From positions 806,001-870,000 of the forward strand of contig JBGAJN010000003.1 in the NCBI GenBank assembly GCA_044224905.1: DNA of 64,000 nucleotides, given 5' to 3'. This stretch comes from JBGAJN01 sp044224905. Its GTDB lineage: Bacteria; Verrucomicrobiota; Verrucomicrobiia; Limisphaerales; JBGAJN01. Shown here in pieces: positions 15,656 through 24,267 of the stretch. Made by a program: the position numbers and the translations under genes. Numbering within the stretch: position 1 is the first letter of the stretch; each line of letters opens with the position of its first letter. Below the pieces are notes generated by a model that ran no database searches, was not told the DNA's origin, and was given only the letters and a program-made list of their open reading frames with translations.

Positions 15656-16702
15656 ATGAATCGACGCACGTTCCTCAAAACCACCGCGGTCGCCGCCACT
15701 TTCAGTCGAGTTACCGCGCCCGCCGCGCAACCGGTGGCCAACGGGGCGCGACTAAAGATCGGCTTCCTTGGCATCGGACATTCGCACGCCAGCGGCAAGC
15801 TCAAGGCCGTTCGCGAATCGAGCGACTGGGAACTCGTCGGCATTCACCCCGAGAACGCGAAGCTTGCCGAAACTTACGGGCGCGATGGCGCGAAGATTCT
15901 TTCGCAAGATGAGTTGCTCAAGTCCGCCGACGTCATCGCAGTCGAGTCAGATGCGCGCGACCATTATCGTCACGGGAAGATCGCGCTCACCGCTGGCAAA
16001 CACGTGCACCTCGAGAAGCCGCCTGCAGGTTCGATGGCGGAATTCAAAGAACTCGTCGAGCTGGCGAAGTCGCGAGGACGACTACTGCAGATGGGCTACA
16101 TGTGGCGCTACCACGACGGCATCAGCAAGATGATCGAGGCCGTGCAGCGCGGATGGCTTGGCGACATCACAATGGTGCGCGGTCAGATCAATTCGCAGAT
16201 CGACAAGGATCACCGCCTCACGCTTGCGGAATTTCACGGCGGCGCGATGTGGGAACTCGGTTGCCATTTGATCGATGCCCTCGTGCGCATGATGGGCAAG
16301 CCGGACAAAATCACGCCGTTTCTCCGCAAGGACGGCAGTTTCGACGACAAGCTAAACGACAACACGCTCGCGGTGTTCCAATACCTGCGAGCGATCGCGA
16401 CGATCAACGTGAACCTCATGCAATCCCGCGCTGGCGCGCATCGCTTCCTTGAGGTGATCGGCACCAAAGGAAACGCAATCCTTCAACCCATCGAACCGGG
16501 AACGTTGCAAATGGAACTCACGCAAGCCGCCGGACCTTACACGGCCAAGGCGCAAAACGTCCCTCTCCCGAAATACGAGCGCTACGTCCCTGAACTCGCC
16601 GATCTCGCCGACGCGATCCGCAAGAAGCGCCCGCTGAACGTGACGCCTGAAACTGATCTAATCGTCCACGAGACTCTCTTGAAGGCGTGCGATATGTTTT
16701 GA
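15656..16702 (+). CDS. Tat-exported Gfo/Idh/MocA family oxidoreductase
   Basis: About 348 residues from the ATG at 15656, chosen because it begins the leader MNRRTFLKTTAVAATFS; the frame is open 18 codons upstream. Rossmann segment LKIGFLGIGHSHASGKL, cofactor/catalytic segment GKHVHLEKPPAGSMAEF (Lys in EKP) and HGGAMWELGCHLIDALVRMMG with the conserved His. It probably oxidises or reduces a sugar-like substrate in the periplasm. It diverges from the lpxB-linked oxidoreductase; the 124-base gap 15532-15655 should hold both promoters. Its similarity to that neighbour is at family level only. Confidence 0.88.
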   Translation: MNRRTFLKTTAVAATFSRVTAPAAQPVANGARLKIGFLGIGHSHASGKLKAVRESSDWELVGIHPENAKLAETYGRDGAKILSQDELLKSADVIAVESDARDHYRHGKIALTAGKHVHLEKPPAGSMAEFKELVELAKSRGRLLQMGYMWRYHDGISKMIEAVQRGWLGDITMVRGQINSQIDKDHRLTLAEFHGGAMWELGCHLIDALVRMMGKPDKITPFLRKDGSFDDKLNDNTLAVFQYLRAIATINVNLMQSRAGAHRFLEVIGTKGNAILQPIEPGTLQMELTQAAGPYTAKAQNVPLPKYERYVPELADLADAIRKKRPLNVTPETDLIVHETLLKACDMF

Positions 16703-16806
16703 GTCCGTGATGTCCCGCGCGGAGATTCGCGATTCGACGGCCGCTTCGGTACAAGTTCCGGGATTGCTCTTGCTCGCTTCGAAGTCGATTAACTAGAGTT
16801 CGGCCC

Positions 16807-17457
16807 GTGGAATTTTTTGCTTACGGAATCACGCTGGTCGCGGCGTATTTGCTCGGTTCGATTCCCACCGGGTTTCTCGTCGCGAAGGCTCGCGGAGTCG
16901 ACATCACCAAGGTCGGCAGTGGCAACATCGGCGCGACGAACGCCTTCCGAGTGCTGGGCAAAGGCCCGGGCGCATTCGTCCTGATTGTCGACGCGCTCAA
17001 AGGCTATCTCGCAGTTTTCCTCGCGGAAAAGTTCGGCCCACGACTTTTCAACAGCGCCGCCGATACGGCGGTTCTCTTCGCCATCGCCGGCGGCGTGGGC
17101 GCAATTCTCGGACACAATTACACCTGCTGGCTGCGCTTCAAAGGCGGCAAAGGCATTGCCACCACAGCGGGCGTTTTGCTCGGGCTGATGCCCAAGACGC
17201 TCGCGGTAGCGTTCGGGAGCTGGGTTGTTTTCTTCGCGTTGACCCGTTACGTATCGGTCGCTTCGCTGGTCGCGGCCGTGGCGGTGATGACCGCGACTTG
17301 GTTCTTTTATCAGAGCACGGCGTTGCGCGTGGTCGCGTTCTTCATGGGCGCGCTGGCGATCTACAAACACAAGGCAAACATTCAGCGACTCCTCAACGGC
17401 ACGGAGAACCGCATCGGCGCGAAGAAATCGGCCGCCACCCCGGAGGTGCTTCCGTGA
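16807..17457 (+). CDS. plsY: Acyl-phosphate:glycerol-3-phosphate acyltransferase PlsY
   Basis: 216 residues, GTG start, with five or six predicted membrane segments. The three PlsY motifs are present: YLLGSIPTGFLVAK near the N-terminus with the GSGNIGATNAFR loop, GHNYTCWLRFKGGKGIATTAGVLLG in the middle, and the IYKHKANIQRLLNGTENR C-terminal segment. It transfers an acyl chain from acyl phosphate to glycerol-3-phosphate in the inner membrane. The stop codon overlaps the gpsA start by 4 bases (GTGA), coupling synthesis and acylation of glycerol-3-phosphate. Confidence 0.96.
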   Translation: MEFFAYGITLVAAYLLGSIPTGFLVAKARGVDITKVGSGNIGATNAFRVLGKGPGAFVLIVDALKGYLAVFLAEKFGPRLFNSAADTAVLFAIAGGVGAILGHNYTCWLRFKGGKGIATTAGVLLGLMPKTLAVAFGSWVVFFALTRYVSVASLVAAVAVMTATWFFYQSTALRVVAFFMGALAIYKHKANIQRLLNGTENRIGAKKSAATPEVLP

Positions 17458-18434
17458 AGATTACCGTGCTGGGTGCGGGTGCATGGGGAACGGCGCTCGC
17501 CCAACTTCTCTCGCAAGGTGGCCACACGATCACCCTCTGGGGTCACAACGCCGAGCACCTCGCAGAAGTTCAGCGCAACTGTCGCAACGAAAAATATCTC
17601 CCCGGCATCAATCTCCCGCGCGACTGGCGTTACGTCGCCAACGCAGCAGAGGCCATCGTGTCGAGTGAGTGCGTGGTGCTCGCGGTTCCGTCGCGGGCTT
17701 TCCGCGAAGTGTCGAGCGTGCTCGCCAATTTCACCGGCATCGTGGTGAGCGTGACGAAAGGAATCGAACACGACTCCGGCCTGACGATGAGCGGCATTCT
17801 CGAAACAACCGCGCCCAAGGCAAAGTTGGCCGCGTTGTCCGGGCCTACGCTCGCGCTGGAAATCGCGCGCGGCAATCCCGCGGCAGTCGTCGCCGCCAGC
17901 ATCGACACCGCCGTCGCTAAACAAGTGCAGAAACTTTTTCACCGCCCCACCTTCCGCGTGTACACGAGCACCGATTTGATCGGCGTGGAACTGGGCGGCG
18001 CCCTGAAGAACGTCATCGCAATCGGTGCTGGCGTGAGCGACGGCATGGGCTTCGGCGACAATGCGAAAGCCGGTCTCATCACCCGCGGTATCGCTGAGAT
18101 GCGACGACTTGGTGTCGCTTGCGGCGCGCAGTCAGAGACCTTTTCCGGCCTGAGCGGCTTGGGTGATTTGACGGTGACGTGCTTTTCCAAGCTCAGTCGG
18201 AATCGCACTTTTGGCGAACGGGTCGGCCGCGGTGAAAAGGTTGAAACCATTCTCGCGAGCAGCGTCACCGTGGCGGAAGGTTATCCCACGGCCCGCTCCG
18301 CCCGGCAGTTGGCGCGCAAACTGAACGTCGAGACACCGATAGTCGACGAGGTCTATGCGATGCTCTACGAAGGCAAGCAACTCGAGCCAGCGCTGAGGGA
18401 TTTGATGGGGAGGGATTCCAAGGCGGAGAACTAA
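17454..18434 (+). CDS. gpsA: Glycerol-3-phosphate dehydrogenase [NAD(P)+]
   Basis: About 326 residues starting at the GTG at 17454, which overlaps the plsY stop; the frame is open further upstream but that part is inside plsY. The start reads VKITVLGAGAWGTALAQLL, the NAD-binding motif. Other signatures are VSVTKGIEH, LSGPTLALEIARGNPAAV, VELGGALKNVIAIGAGVSDGMG (catalytic Lys in GALKN) and GLSGLGDLTVTCFSKLSRNR. It reduces dihydroxyacetone phosphate to sn-glycerol-3-phosphate, the substrate of PlsY. Confidence 0.97.
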   Translation: MKITVLGAGAWGTALAQLLSQGGHTITLWGHNAEHLAEVQRNCRNEKYLPGINLPRDWRYVANAAEAIVSSECVVLAVPSRAFREVSSVLANFTGIVVSVTKGIEHDSGLTMSGILETTAPKAKLAALSGPTLALEIARGNPAAVVAASIDTAVAKQVQKLFHRPTFRVYTSTDLIGVELGGALKNVIAIGAGVSDGMGFGDNAKAGLITRGIAEMRRLGVACGAQSETFSGLSGLGDLTVTCFSKLSRNRTFGERVGRGEKVETILASSVTVAEGYPTARSARQLARKLNVETPIVDEVYAMLYEGKQLEPALRDLMGRDSKAEN

Positions 18435-18492
18435 AAGAAATCAATTGGCACAAAGGCTTTTGAACTGATAAACCCTCGCCGATACAAATTAC

Positions 18493-19344
18493 ATGTCGAC
18501 GTATCAACTAGGTGGTAGTCCCCAGAAGCCAGCAGCTCCGGTGCCCTTTGGTGCGTACTACCTCCACGAACTGATCAATAGCGGCGGCATGGCCGACATC
18601 TGGCTCGCGACCAATTCGAAGAACGAAGCGTACGCGTTGCGCAAGATGCACGACAAGTTTCGCCACGCCTTTTTCGTGAAGCGCCGTTTCAACCGCGGCT
18701 GCGAAATTCTTTCCAAGATTCCCCATCACGAGTCGATTATCGGCTATTTCGAACATGGCAAGATCGGCGGTCTGCCCTACATGCTGATGGAGTATGTGGA
18801 GAGCTCCAACCTCAAGCAGCTCTTTCTTCGCAATGATCCACTGCTTCAGGAGAACCTCCGGCAAATCATCATCGACATGGCCGTCGCGCTGGAACACGTC
18901 CACGACGCCGGCTACCTGCACCTGGATTTTAAGCCAGAGAACATCCTTATCACACGCAACGCCCGCGTACGCTTGATTGACTTCGATCTCGCGCAACCCA
19001 AGCCCGAGAGCCCGAAGAAGCTTTGGAAGTATCCCGGAACTCCGGCGTATATGTCGCCGGAGCAACTTCTCCGCAAGCCGATCGATCAGCGCGCGGACAT
19101 CTTTGCATTCGGCGTGGCTGCGTATGAATTGCTGACCCGCCGGCGCCCCTTCACGGGCGACACCCCGGCCGACGTCCTCAAGAAGCAACTCGACCGTAAC
19201 TTCACGCTGACACCGCCGCGGACATACAACGAAAAGATTTCTCCCGCGATGGAAAAAATCATCCTGCAATGCCTCGATCGCGACATGGGCAAGCGGTATC
19301 CGTTCATCAGCGTACTCCTCCGCGACCTTCAATCGGCCACGTGA
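18493..19344 (+). CDS. Hanks-type Ser/Thr protein kinase with atypical active-site residues
   Basis: 283 residues, soluble, kinase domain only. The glycine loop is INSGGMADIWLA. The position of the usual ATP-anchoring Lys appears to be Arg50 (YALRKM), with Lys51 next to it. The catalytic loop reads HLDFKPEN (143-150) instead of HRDLKPEN, keeping Asp145, Lys147 and Asn150. The metal-binding loop is DFD (163-165) instead of DFG; the APE-like motif is SPE. Most catalytic residues remain, so activity is possible but uncertain. No sensor or membrane segment is fused. It lies 58 bases after gpsA and may be cotranscribed; targets are unknown. Confidence 0.87.
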   Translation: MSTYQLGGSPQKPAAPVPFGAYYLHELINSGGMADIWLATNSKNEAYALRKMHDKFRHAFFVKRRFNRGCEILSKIPHHESIIGYFEHGKIGGLPYMLMEYVESSNLKQLFLRNDPLLQENLRQIIIDMAVALEHVHDAGYLHLDFKPENILITRNARVRLIDFDLAQPKPESPKKLWKYPGTPAYMSPEQLLRKPIDQRADIFAFGVAAYELLTRRRPFTGDTPADVLKKQLDRNFTLTPPRTYNEKISPAMEKIILQCLDRDMGKRYPFISVLLRDLQSAT

Positions 19345-19446
19345 GCCGGGCCGCAGCTTCCTTGCATTGAAGATTGAAAGTCGCACGCGGCTTCTCTAGC
19401 TTCCTCGCCGAGTGTTCCTCGGGACCACTCGCGGAATCATTCAGCT

Positions 19447-20592
19447 ATGAAAAACTGGCGCACCAAAATTTTCCTTCCAACACTCCTCACGCTCGGCATT
19501 GCCTTGACTGGCTGCAAACAACAAGGCGGCGGCGACGTTATCAAAATCGGAGAATTCGCTTCCCTCACTGGCAAGGAAGCCACATTCGGCGTGTCGTCGC
19601 ATGAAGGGACGCTCCTGGCAATCGAAGAATTGAACGCCGCCGGTGGCGTGCTCGGCAAAAAACTGCAACTCCTCACCGAGGACGATCTGTCGAAAGCCGG
19701 CGAACCCGCCACTGTCGTCAACAAATTGATTTCTCGCGACGGAGTCGTTGGAATTCTCGGCGAAGTTGCTTCCAGTCGCTCACTGGAAGCTGCGCCGATC
19801 TGTCAGCAAAACAAGGTTCCGATGGTTTCTCCGAGCTCGACCAACCCCAAAGTTACCGAAACCGGCGATTACATTTTCCGCGTGTGCTTCATTGATCCGT
19901 TCCAAGGCACCGTCATGGCGAACTTTGCGACGAAGACGCTCAAGGCCAAGAAGGTTGCGATCTTTACTGACGTGAAGAGCGACTACAGCAAGGGGCTCGC
20001 GAAGTATTTCAAGGAAGGCTTCACCGCCGCGGGCGGACGCATCGCCGGAGAGCTCGATTTCAACGGCGGAGACAAGGATTTCAAAGCGCAACTCACGGCG
20101 ATCAAATCGCAAAGTCCCGACGCGATTTTCATCCCCGGCTACTACACCGACGTCGCGTTGATCTGCATTCAGGCCCGTCAACTCGGCCTCAACGTCCCGA
20201 TCTTCGGCGGAGACGGTTGGGAATCCGATCAGCTCGTCAAGATCGGCAAAGAAGCAGTTGAGGGGCACTACTTCTCGACTCACTACGCGCCCGACGTGAG
20301 CACGGAGAACAGCAAGCGCTTCGTCGCCGCGTATCAAAAGCGCTTCAACGGCAAGCTTCCGGACGCGATGGCTGCACTGGGTTACGATTCCGCGTTGATC
20401 CTCGCCGACGCGATCAAACGCGCCGGCACCACCGAGGGACCAAAAGTCCGCGACGCCCTCGCCGCCACGAAAGATTTCGACGGCGCCACCGGCAAAACGA
20501 CCATCAATGAAAAGCGCGACGCCACCAAGTCGGCGGTGATTCTTCAGATCAAGGACGGCAAGTTCAAATTCGTCGAGACCGTCAACCCGTAA
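19447..20592 (+). CDS. livK: Branched-chain amino acid-type ABC transporter, substrate-binding lipoprotein
   Basis: 381 residues. The N-terminus has a lipoprotein signal with lipobox LTGC (Cys around residue 22), so the protein is membrane-anchored in the periplasm. The body is a type I periplasmic binding protein of the LivJ/LivK family: IKIGEFASLTGKEATFG, LAIEELNAAGGVLGKKL, ILGEVASSRSLEAAPI, VPMVSPSSTNPKVTETGDY and IPGYYTDVALICIQARQLG. It is the first of five consecutive genes (binding protein, two permeases, two ATPases), a complete uptake system. The true ligand may be an amino acid, urea or another small polar compound. Confidence 0.92.
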   Translation: MKNWRTKIFLPTLLTLGIALTGCKQQGGGDVIKIGEFASLTGKEATFGVSSHEGTLLAIEELNAAGGVLGKKLQLLTEDDLSKAGEPATVVNKLISRDGVVGILGEVASSRSLEAAPICQQNKVPMVSPSSTNPKVTETGDYIFRVCFIDPFQGTVMANFATKTLKAKKVAIFTDVKSDYSKGLAKYFKEGFTAAGGRIAGELDFNGGDKDFKAQLTAIKSQSPDAIFIPGYYTDVALICIQARQLGLNVPIFGGDGWESDQLVKIGKEAVEGHYFSTHYAPDVSTENSKRFVAAYQKRFNGKLPDAMAALGYDSALILADAIKRAGTTEGPKVRDALAATKDFDGATGKTTINEKRDATKSAVILQIKDGKFKFVETVNP

Positions 20593-20610
20593 CGCCGGAC
20601 TTCACTGCGC

Positions 20611-21522
20611 GTGGATTGGTTCCTGCAACAATTGATCAACGGGCTCGCGCTCGGTTCCATTTACGCGCTCATCGCCATCGGCTACACGATGGTTTACGGC
20701 GTCCTCCGGTTCATCAACTTTGCGCACAGCGATGTCTTGATGCTAGGTGCGTTCGCCGCATATTTCCTCGCACCGAAGGTTGGCCAGTTTCTCCCCGCGC
20801 AATCATTCGGCAGCGCCATCGTCATCATGCTGCTCGCGGCGGCGATTTGCGCGTTGCTCGGCATGTTGATCGAATTCCTCGCCTACCGCCCGTTGCGCAA
20901 ACGACCGAAGCTCACCGTGCTCATCACCGCCATCGGCGTGTCGCTGTTCATTGAATTTACCTGCCAGCACAAGCTCGTGTTCGGCGCGGAAACGAAACCA
21001 TTTCCCAAGCTGCTTCCTGAACAGGACTTTCACTTCGGCCACCTCGTCGTCAACAGCACCGACCTCGTCGTGCCCGCGCTCACCGCGATTTTGCTCACGC
21101 TCCTCTGGTTCATCGTGCAGAAAACCAAAGTCGGCACCGCCATGCGCGCCGTGGCGTTCAACGAGCAAGCCGCCTCGTTGATGGGCGTAAACGTGAATCG
21201 CATCATATCTTTCACATTCGGCCTTGGTTCCGCGCTCGCTGCCGTGGCGGGAATTCTCTACGCGATGAAAGCTCCGGGCATCGAGCCGCTCATGGGCATT
21301 CAACCCGGACTCCGCGCCTTCATCGCCGCAGTGCTCGGCGGCATTGGAAATCTTCCCGGCGCAGCGCTCGGTGGACTTGTGCTCGGCTTGCTCGAGACAT
21401 TCGCCGGCGGCGTGCCCGGTGTATCGAACTACCGCGACGGCATTGCCTTCGCCATTTTGATTTTGATCCTGCTCTTCAAACCCGCCGGGCTGCTCGGCAA
21501 GTCGCAAACGGAGAAAGTCTAA
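20611..21522 (+). CDS. livH: Branched-chain amino acid ABC transporter permease LivH
   Basis: 303 residues, GTG start, about eight membrane segments. Typical LivH features are the N-terminal QQLINGLALGSIYALIAIGY, the FINFAHSD motif, the TKVGTAMRAVAFNEQAASLMG loop that contacts the ATPase, and the glycine-rich C-terminal region LGGIGNLPGAALGGLVLG. It forms half of the transmembrane channel with LivM. The gap after livK is 18 bases, and the stop codon overlaps the livM start (TAATG). Confidence 0.95.
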   Translation: MDWFLQQLINGLALGSIYALIAIGYTMVYGVLRFINFAHSDVLMLGAFAAYFLAPKVGQFLPAQSFGSAIVIMLLAAAICALLGMLIEFLAYRPLRKRPKLTVLITAIGVSLFIEFTCQHKLVFGAETKPFPKLLPEQDFHFGHLVVNSTDLVVPALTAILLTLLWFIVQKTKVGTAMRAVAFNEQAASLMGVNVNRIISFTFGLGSALAAVAGILYAMKAPGIEPLMGIQPGLRAFIAAVLGGIGNLPGAALGGLVLGLLETFAGGVPGVSNYRDGIAFAILILILLFKPAGLLGKSQTEKV

Positions 21523-22451
21523 TGTTGTCCGGCGCCAAAAGACTTTTACTGCTCGCGGTGATCGTCGCGTTCGCCGTGTCGTTCATTTCGGCGCAGTTCA
21601 ATCGCTACTATCTCGGCATCGCCATCGATGTCGGCATCAACATCATCCTCGCGGTCAGCCTCAACCTCATCAACGGCCACACCGGGCAGTTCAGCCTCGG
21701 CCACGCGGGCTTCATGGCTGTGGGCGGTTACACAGCGGCGAAGTTCACGCTCGAGATTTCGAAGCTCGTTTCCCCTACCCTCGTTCCGGTCGTATTCATC
21801 GCCGCGCTGATTCTCGGCGGATTGACGGCGGCGCTCACGGGACTGGCCGTCGGCGTTCCGACGTTGCGTTTGCGTGGCGATTACCTCGCCATCGTCACGC
21901 TTGGATTTGGCGAAATCATCCGCGTGGTTTTTCAGAACATGGAATCGGTCGGTGCCGCCAGCGGTCTCAAGGGAATTCCGAGCTACACTAATCTCTTCTG
22001 GGCGTTCGCCCTCGCCGCACTGACCGTCTATGTCGTCGGTGCGCTGGTGAACTCCACCTACGGTCGCGGCTTCATCGCCGTACACGACGACGAGGTCGCC
22101 GCCAGCGCGATGGGAATCAATCCCGTGCGCTACAAGGTCACTGCGTTCGTCATCGGCGCATTCTTCGCCGGCGTCGCGGGCGGGCTTTACGCGCATCACA
22201 AATCGTTCCTCTCGCCGACGGGTTTCGATTTCATGAAATCCATCGACATCGTGGTGATGGTGATCCTCGGCGGCATGGGGCGCACCGCAGGCGTGATTAT
22301 CGCGGCGATTCTGCTGACGCTGTTGCCCGAATTTCTGCGCAGCTTCGCCGACTACCGCATGATCATTTACTCGCTGCTCATCATCGGCTTGATGATGGCG
22401 CGCCCGCAGGGGTTATTCGCGTTCGGAAAGACCAAGGGCCATCAGGCATGA
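21522..22451 (+). CDS. livM: Branched-chain amino acid ABC transporter permease LivM
   Basis: 309 residues, mostly membrane segments. Conserved LivM parts are INIILAVSLNLINGHTGQFS with LGHAGFMAVGGYTAAK, LRGDYLAIVTLGFGEIIRVV, the coupling-loop segment STYGRGFIAVHDDEVAASAM, and MVILGGMGRTAGVIIAA. It overlaps livH and livG by a few bases, so translation is probably coupled. Confidence 0.95.
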   Translation: MLSGAKRLLLLAVIVAFAVSFISAQFNRYYLGIAIDVGINIILAVSLNLINGHTGQFSLGHAGFMAVGGYTAAKFTLEISKLVSPTLVPVVFIAALILGGLTAALTGLAVGVPTLRLRGDYLAIVTLGFGEIIRVVFQNMESVGAASGLKGIPSYTNLFWAFALAALTVYVVGALVNSTYGRGFIAVHDDEVAASAMGINPVRYKVTAFVIGAFFAGVAGGLYAHHKSFLSPTGFDFMKSIDIVVMVILGGMGRTAGVIIAAILLTLLPEFLRSFADYRMIIYSLLIIGLMMARPQGLFAFGKTKGHQA

Positions 22452-23230
22452 GCGCTCCCCTGCTCCAACTTAATCGCGTGACGATCCGCTTCGGTGGCCT
22501 CACCGCGGTCTCGGAGTTGGATCTGCACATCGGCGAACGCGAACTCGTGGGCCTCATCGGCCCGAATGGCGCGGGCAAAACGACGGTGTTCAATCTCATC
22601 ACCGGCGTGTATCAACCGACCAAAGGCGAGATTCATTTCGCGAATTGCCCCGTTCACGGCTGCAAGCCCTACCAGATCACGGCGCGTGGCATTGCCCGCA
22701 CGTTTCAGAACATCCGTTTGTTCCCCTCGCTCTCGGTGTTCGACAACGTCCGCGTCGCGTTCCATCTGCACGTGCTCAGCGGCATCGCTCATGCCCTCGG
22801 ACGCGGTTCCAAGTTCAAAGCCGAGGAAGCCCAGATCACTGCGCAAGTCCTCGAGATGCTCGACATTTTTCAACTCGCCAAATTCCGCGACGAACCGGCG
22901 AAGTGCCTGCCGTACGGCGATCAGCGGCGTTTGGAAATTGTCCGCGCCCTCGCTACGCGACCGAAGCTGCTCCTGCTCGACGAACCCGCGGCCGGGATGA
23001 ATCCCACGGAGAAAGTCGAGTTGATGAAGCTCATCCGCTTCATCAAGGAGAAGTATCAGATCGCCGTCCTGCTCGTGGAGCACGACATGCAAGTCGTCAT
23101 GGGCATTTGCGAACGCATCAACGTGCTGGATTACGGCGTGAAGATCGCAGACGGAACGCCCGAGGACGTGCGCAGAAATCCCAAAGTGATCGAGGCGTAT
23201 CTCGGCGAAGAAACGATCAAGACGGAATAA
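22448..23230 (+). CDS. livG: Branched-chain amino acid ABC transporter ATP-binding protein LivG
   Basis: 260 residues. Walker A is GPNGAGKTT and Walker B is LLLLDEPAAGMNP. The signature helix region reads CLPYGDQRRLEIVRALA, the LivG-type variant of LSGGQ. The RTFQNIRLFPSLSVFDNVRVAF Q-loop region and the switch His in VEHDMQVVM are also present. ATG overlaps the livM stop by 4 bases (ATGA). Confidence 0.95.
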   Translation: MSAPLLQLNRVTIRFGGLTAVSELDLHIGERELVGLIGPNGAGKTTVFNLITGVYQPTKGEIHFANCPVHGCKPYQITARGIARTFQNIRLFPSLSVFDNVRVAFHLHVLSGIAHALGRGSKFKAEEAQITAQVLEMLDIFQLAKFRDEPAKCLPYGDQRRLEIVRALATRPKLLLLDEPAAGMNPTEKVELMKLIRFIKEKYQIAVLLVEHDMQVVMGICERINVLDYGVKIADGTPEDVRRNPKVIEAYLGEETIKTE

Positions 23231-23235
23231 CACGC

Positions 23236-23943
23236 GTGGTCGAAGTTCAAAATCTCACGGTAAAGTACGGCGTCATCACGGCGCTGCACGACGTTTCGCT
23301 TTCGATCAAAGCCGGGACCATTGTCACCTTGATCGGCGCAAACGGCGCTGGAAAAACGACCACGCTGCGCGCGATCTCCGGTTTGGTAAAAGCCACTGCT
23401 GGCACTGTCAGCCACGACAGTCAACCGATCACCAACCTTCCGCCACACGAAATCGTCAAACGCGGTCTCTCACACGTGCCTGAGGGCCGCATGGTTTTCG
23501 CCAACCTCAGCGTGATGGAGAACCTGCGCATGGGCGCCTATCTCCAAGGCAACCACGCTACCATCCGCAGCACGCTCGATTACGTGTTCTCCATTTTCCC
23601 GCGCCTGAAAGAGCGCGAACGACAACTCGCCGGCACGCTCTCCGGCGGCGAACAACAAATGCTCGCCATCGGTCGCGCGCTGATGAGTAAGCCGAAGTTC
23701 CTGATGCTCGACGAACCTTCGCTGGGGATCGCGCCACTGCTGGTGAAAACGATTTTCGAAAAGATCGTCGAGATCAACCGCCAACAAGGATTGACCATTT
23801 TACTCGTCGAACAGAACGCCAACCTCGCGTTGGAAATCTCCCACTACGGATACGTTCTCGAAAGCGGCCGCATCCTCCTGCACGACGAATCCCGCGCGCT
23901 CCGTCAGAATCCGCAAGTGCGCAGCGCGTACCTCGGCGGATAA
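23236..23943 (+). CDS. livF: Branched-chain amino acid ABC transporter ATP-binding protein LivF
   Basis: 235 residues starting at the GTG at 23236; the same frame is open upstream inside livG, but the LivF homology begins at VEVQNLTVKYG. Walker A is GANGAGKTT, the signature is LSGGEQQMLAIGRALM, Walker B is FLMLDEPSLGIAP, and LLVEQNANLALEIS is the switch region. The segment GLSHVPEGRMVFANLSVMENL is characteristic of LivF. It forms the ATPase pair with LivG and ends the transporter operon, 6 bases before a convergent TPR gene. Confidence 0.95.
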   Translation: MVEVQNLTVKYGVITALHDVSLSIKAGTIVTLIGANGAGKTTTLRAISGLVKATAGTVSHDSQPITNLPPHEIVKRGLSHVPEGRMVFANLSVMENLRMGAYLQGNHATIRSTLDYVFSIFPRLKERERQLAGTLSGGEQQMLAIGRALMSKPKFLMLDEPSLGIAPLLVKTIFEKIVEINRQQGLTILLVEQNANLALEISHYGYVLESGRILLHDESRALRQNPQVRSAYLGG

Positions 23944-23949
23944 CAACCG

Positions 23950-24261
23950 CTATTCCATCTCGGCCAGCAGTTGCTCCATCTCCGCCTGCGGACCTTCGTG
24001 GTGTTGCGACACGGCCAATTGCAATGCCCGCTGAAACGCCGCCTTGGCCGCTGGTGAGTTGCCTTGGGCCAGCTCGCATTTACCGATCAGAATTTGGACA
24101 ACCATCCAATCGGGCTTCTTGGCTAGCGCGACTTCGAACTGCTCTTTGGCGGCGACGATTTCGCCCGCGTCATAGAGCGCCTTACCGAGGCTGAAGCGGG
24201 CGAGTTCGTTATTCGGATATTGCTCCACCATTTTGCGGTGGCGTTCGAGGGAAGAATTCAT
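23950..24261 (-). CDS. Small tetratricopeptide repeat protein
   Basis: 103 residues forming roughly two and a half TPR units: ERHRKMVEQYPNNELARFSL, GKALYDAGEIVAAKEQFEVAL and LIGKCELAQGNSPAAKAAFQ. No signal peptide, so it is cytoplasmic. It lies 6 bases downstream of the ABC permease gene on the same strand and is probably cotranscribed. TPRs mediate protein contacts; the partner is unknown. Confidence 0.85.
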   Translation of the reverse strand: MNSSLERHRKMVEQYPNNELARFSLGKALYDAGEIVAAKEQFEVALAKKPDWMVVQILIGKCELAQGNSPAAKAAFQRALQLAVSQHHEGPQAEMEQLLAEME

Positions 24262-24267
24262 TTTGGA

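Noticed and set aside
22645..23235. Long upstream extension of livF inside livG
   Set aside because: It is an out-of-frame Arg/Pro-rich reading of livG; LivF homology begins at the GTG at 23236.
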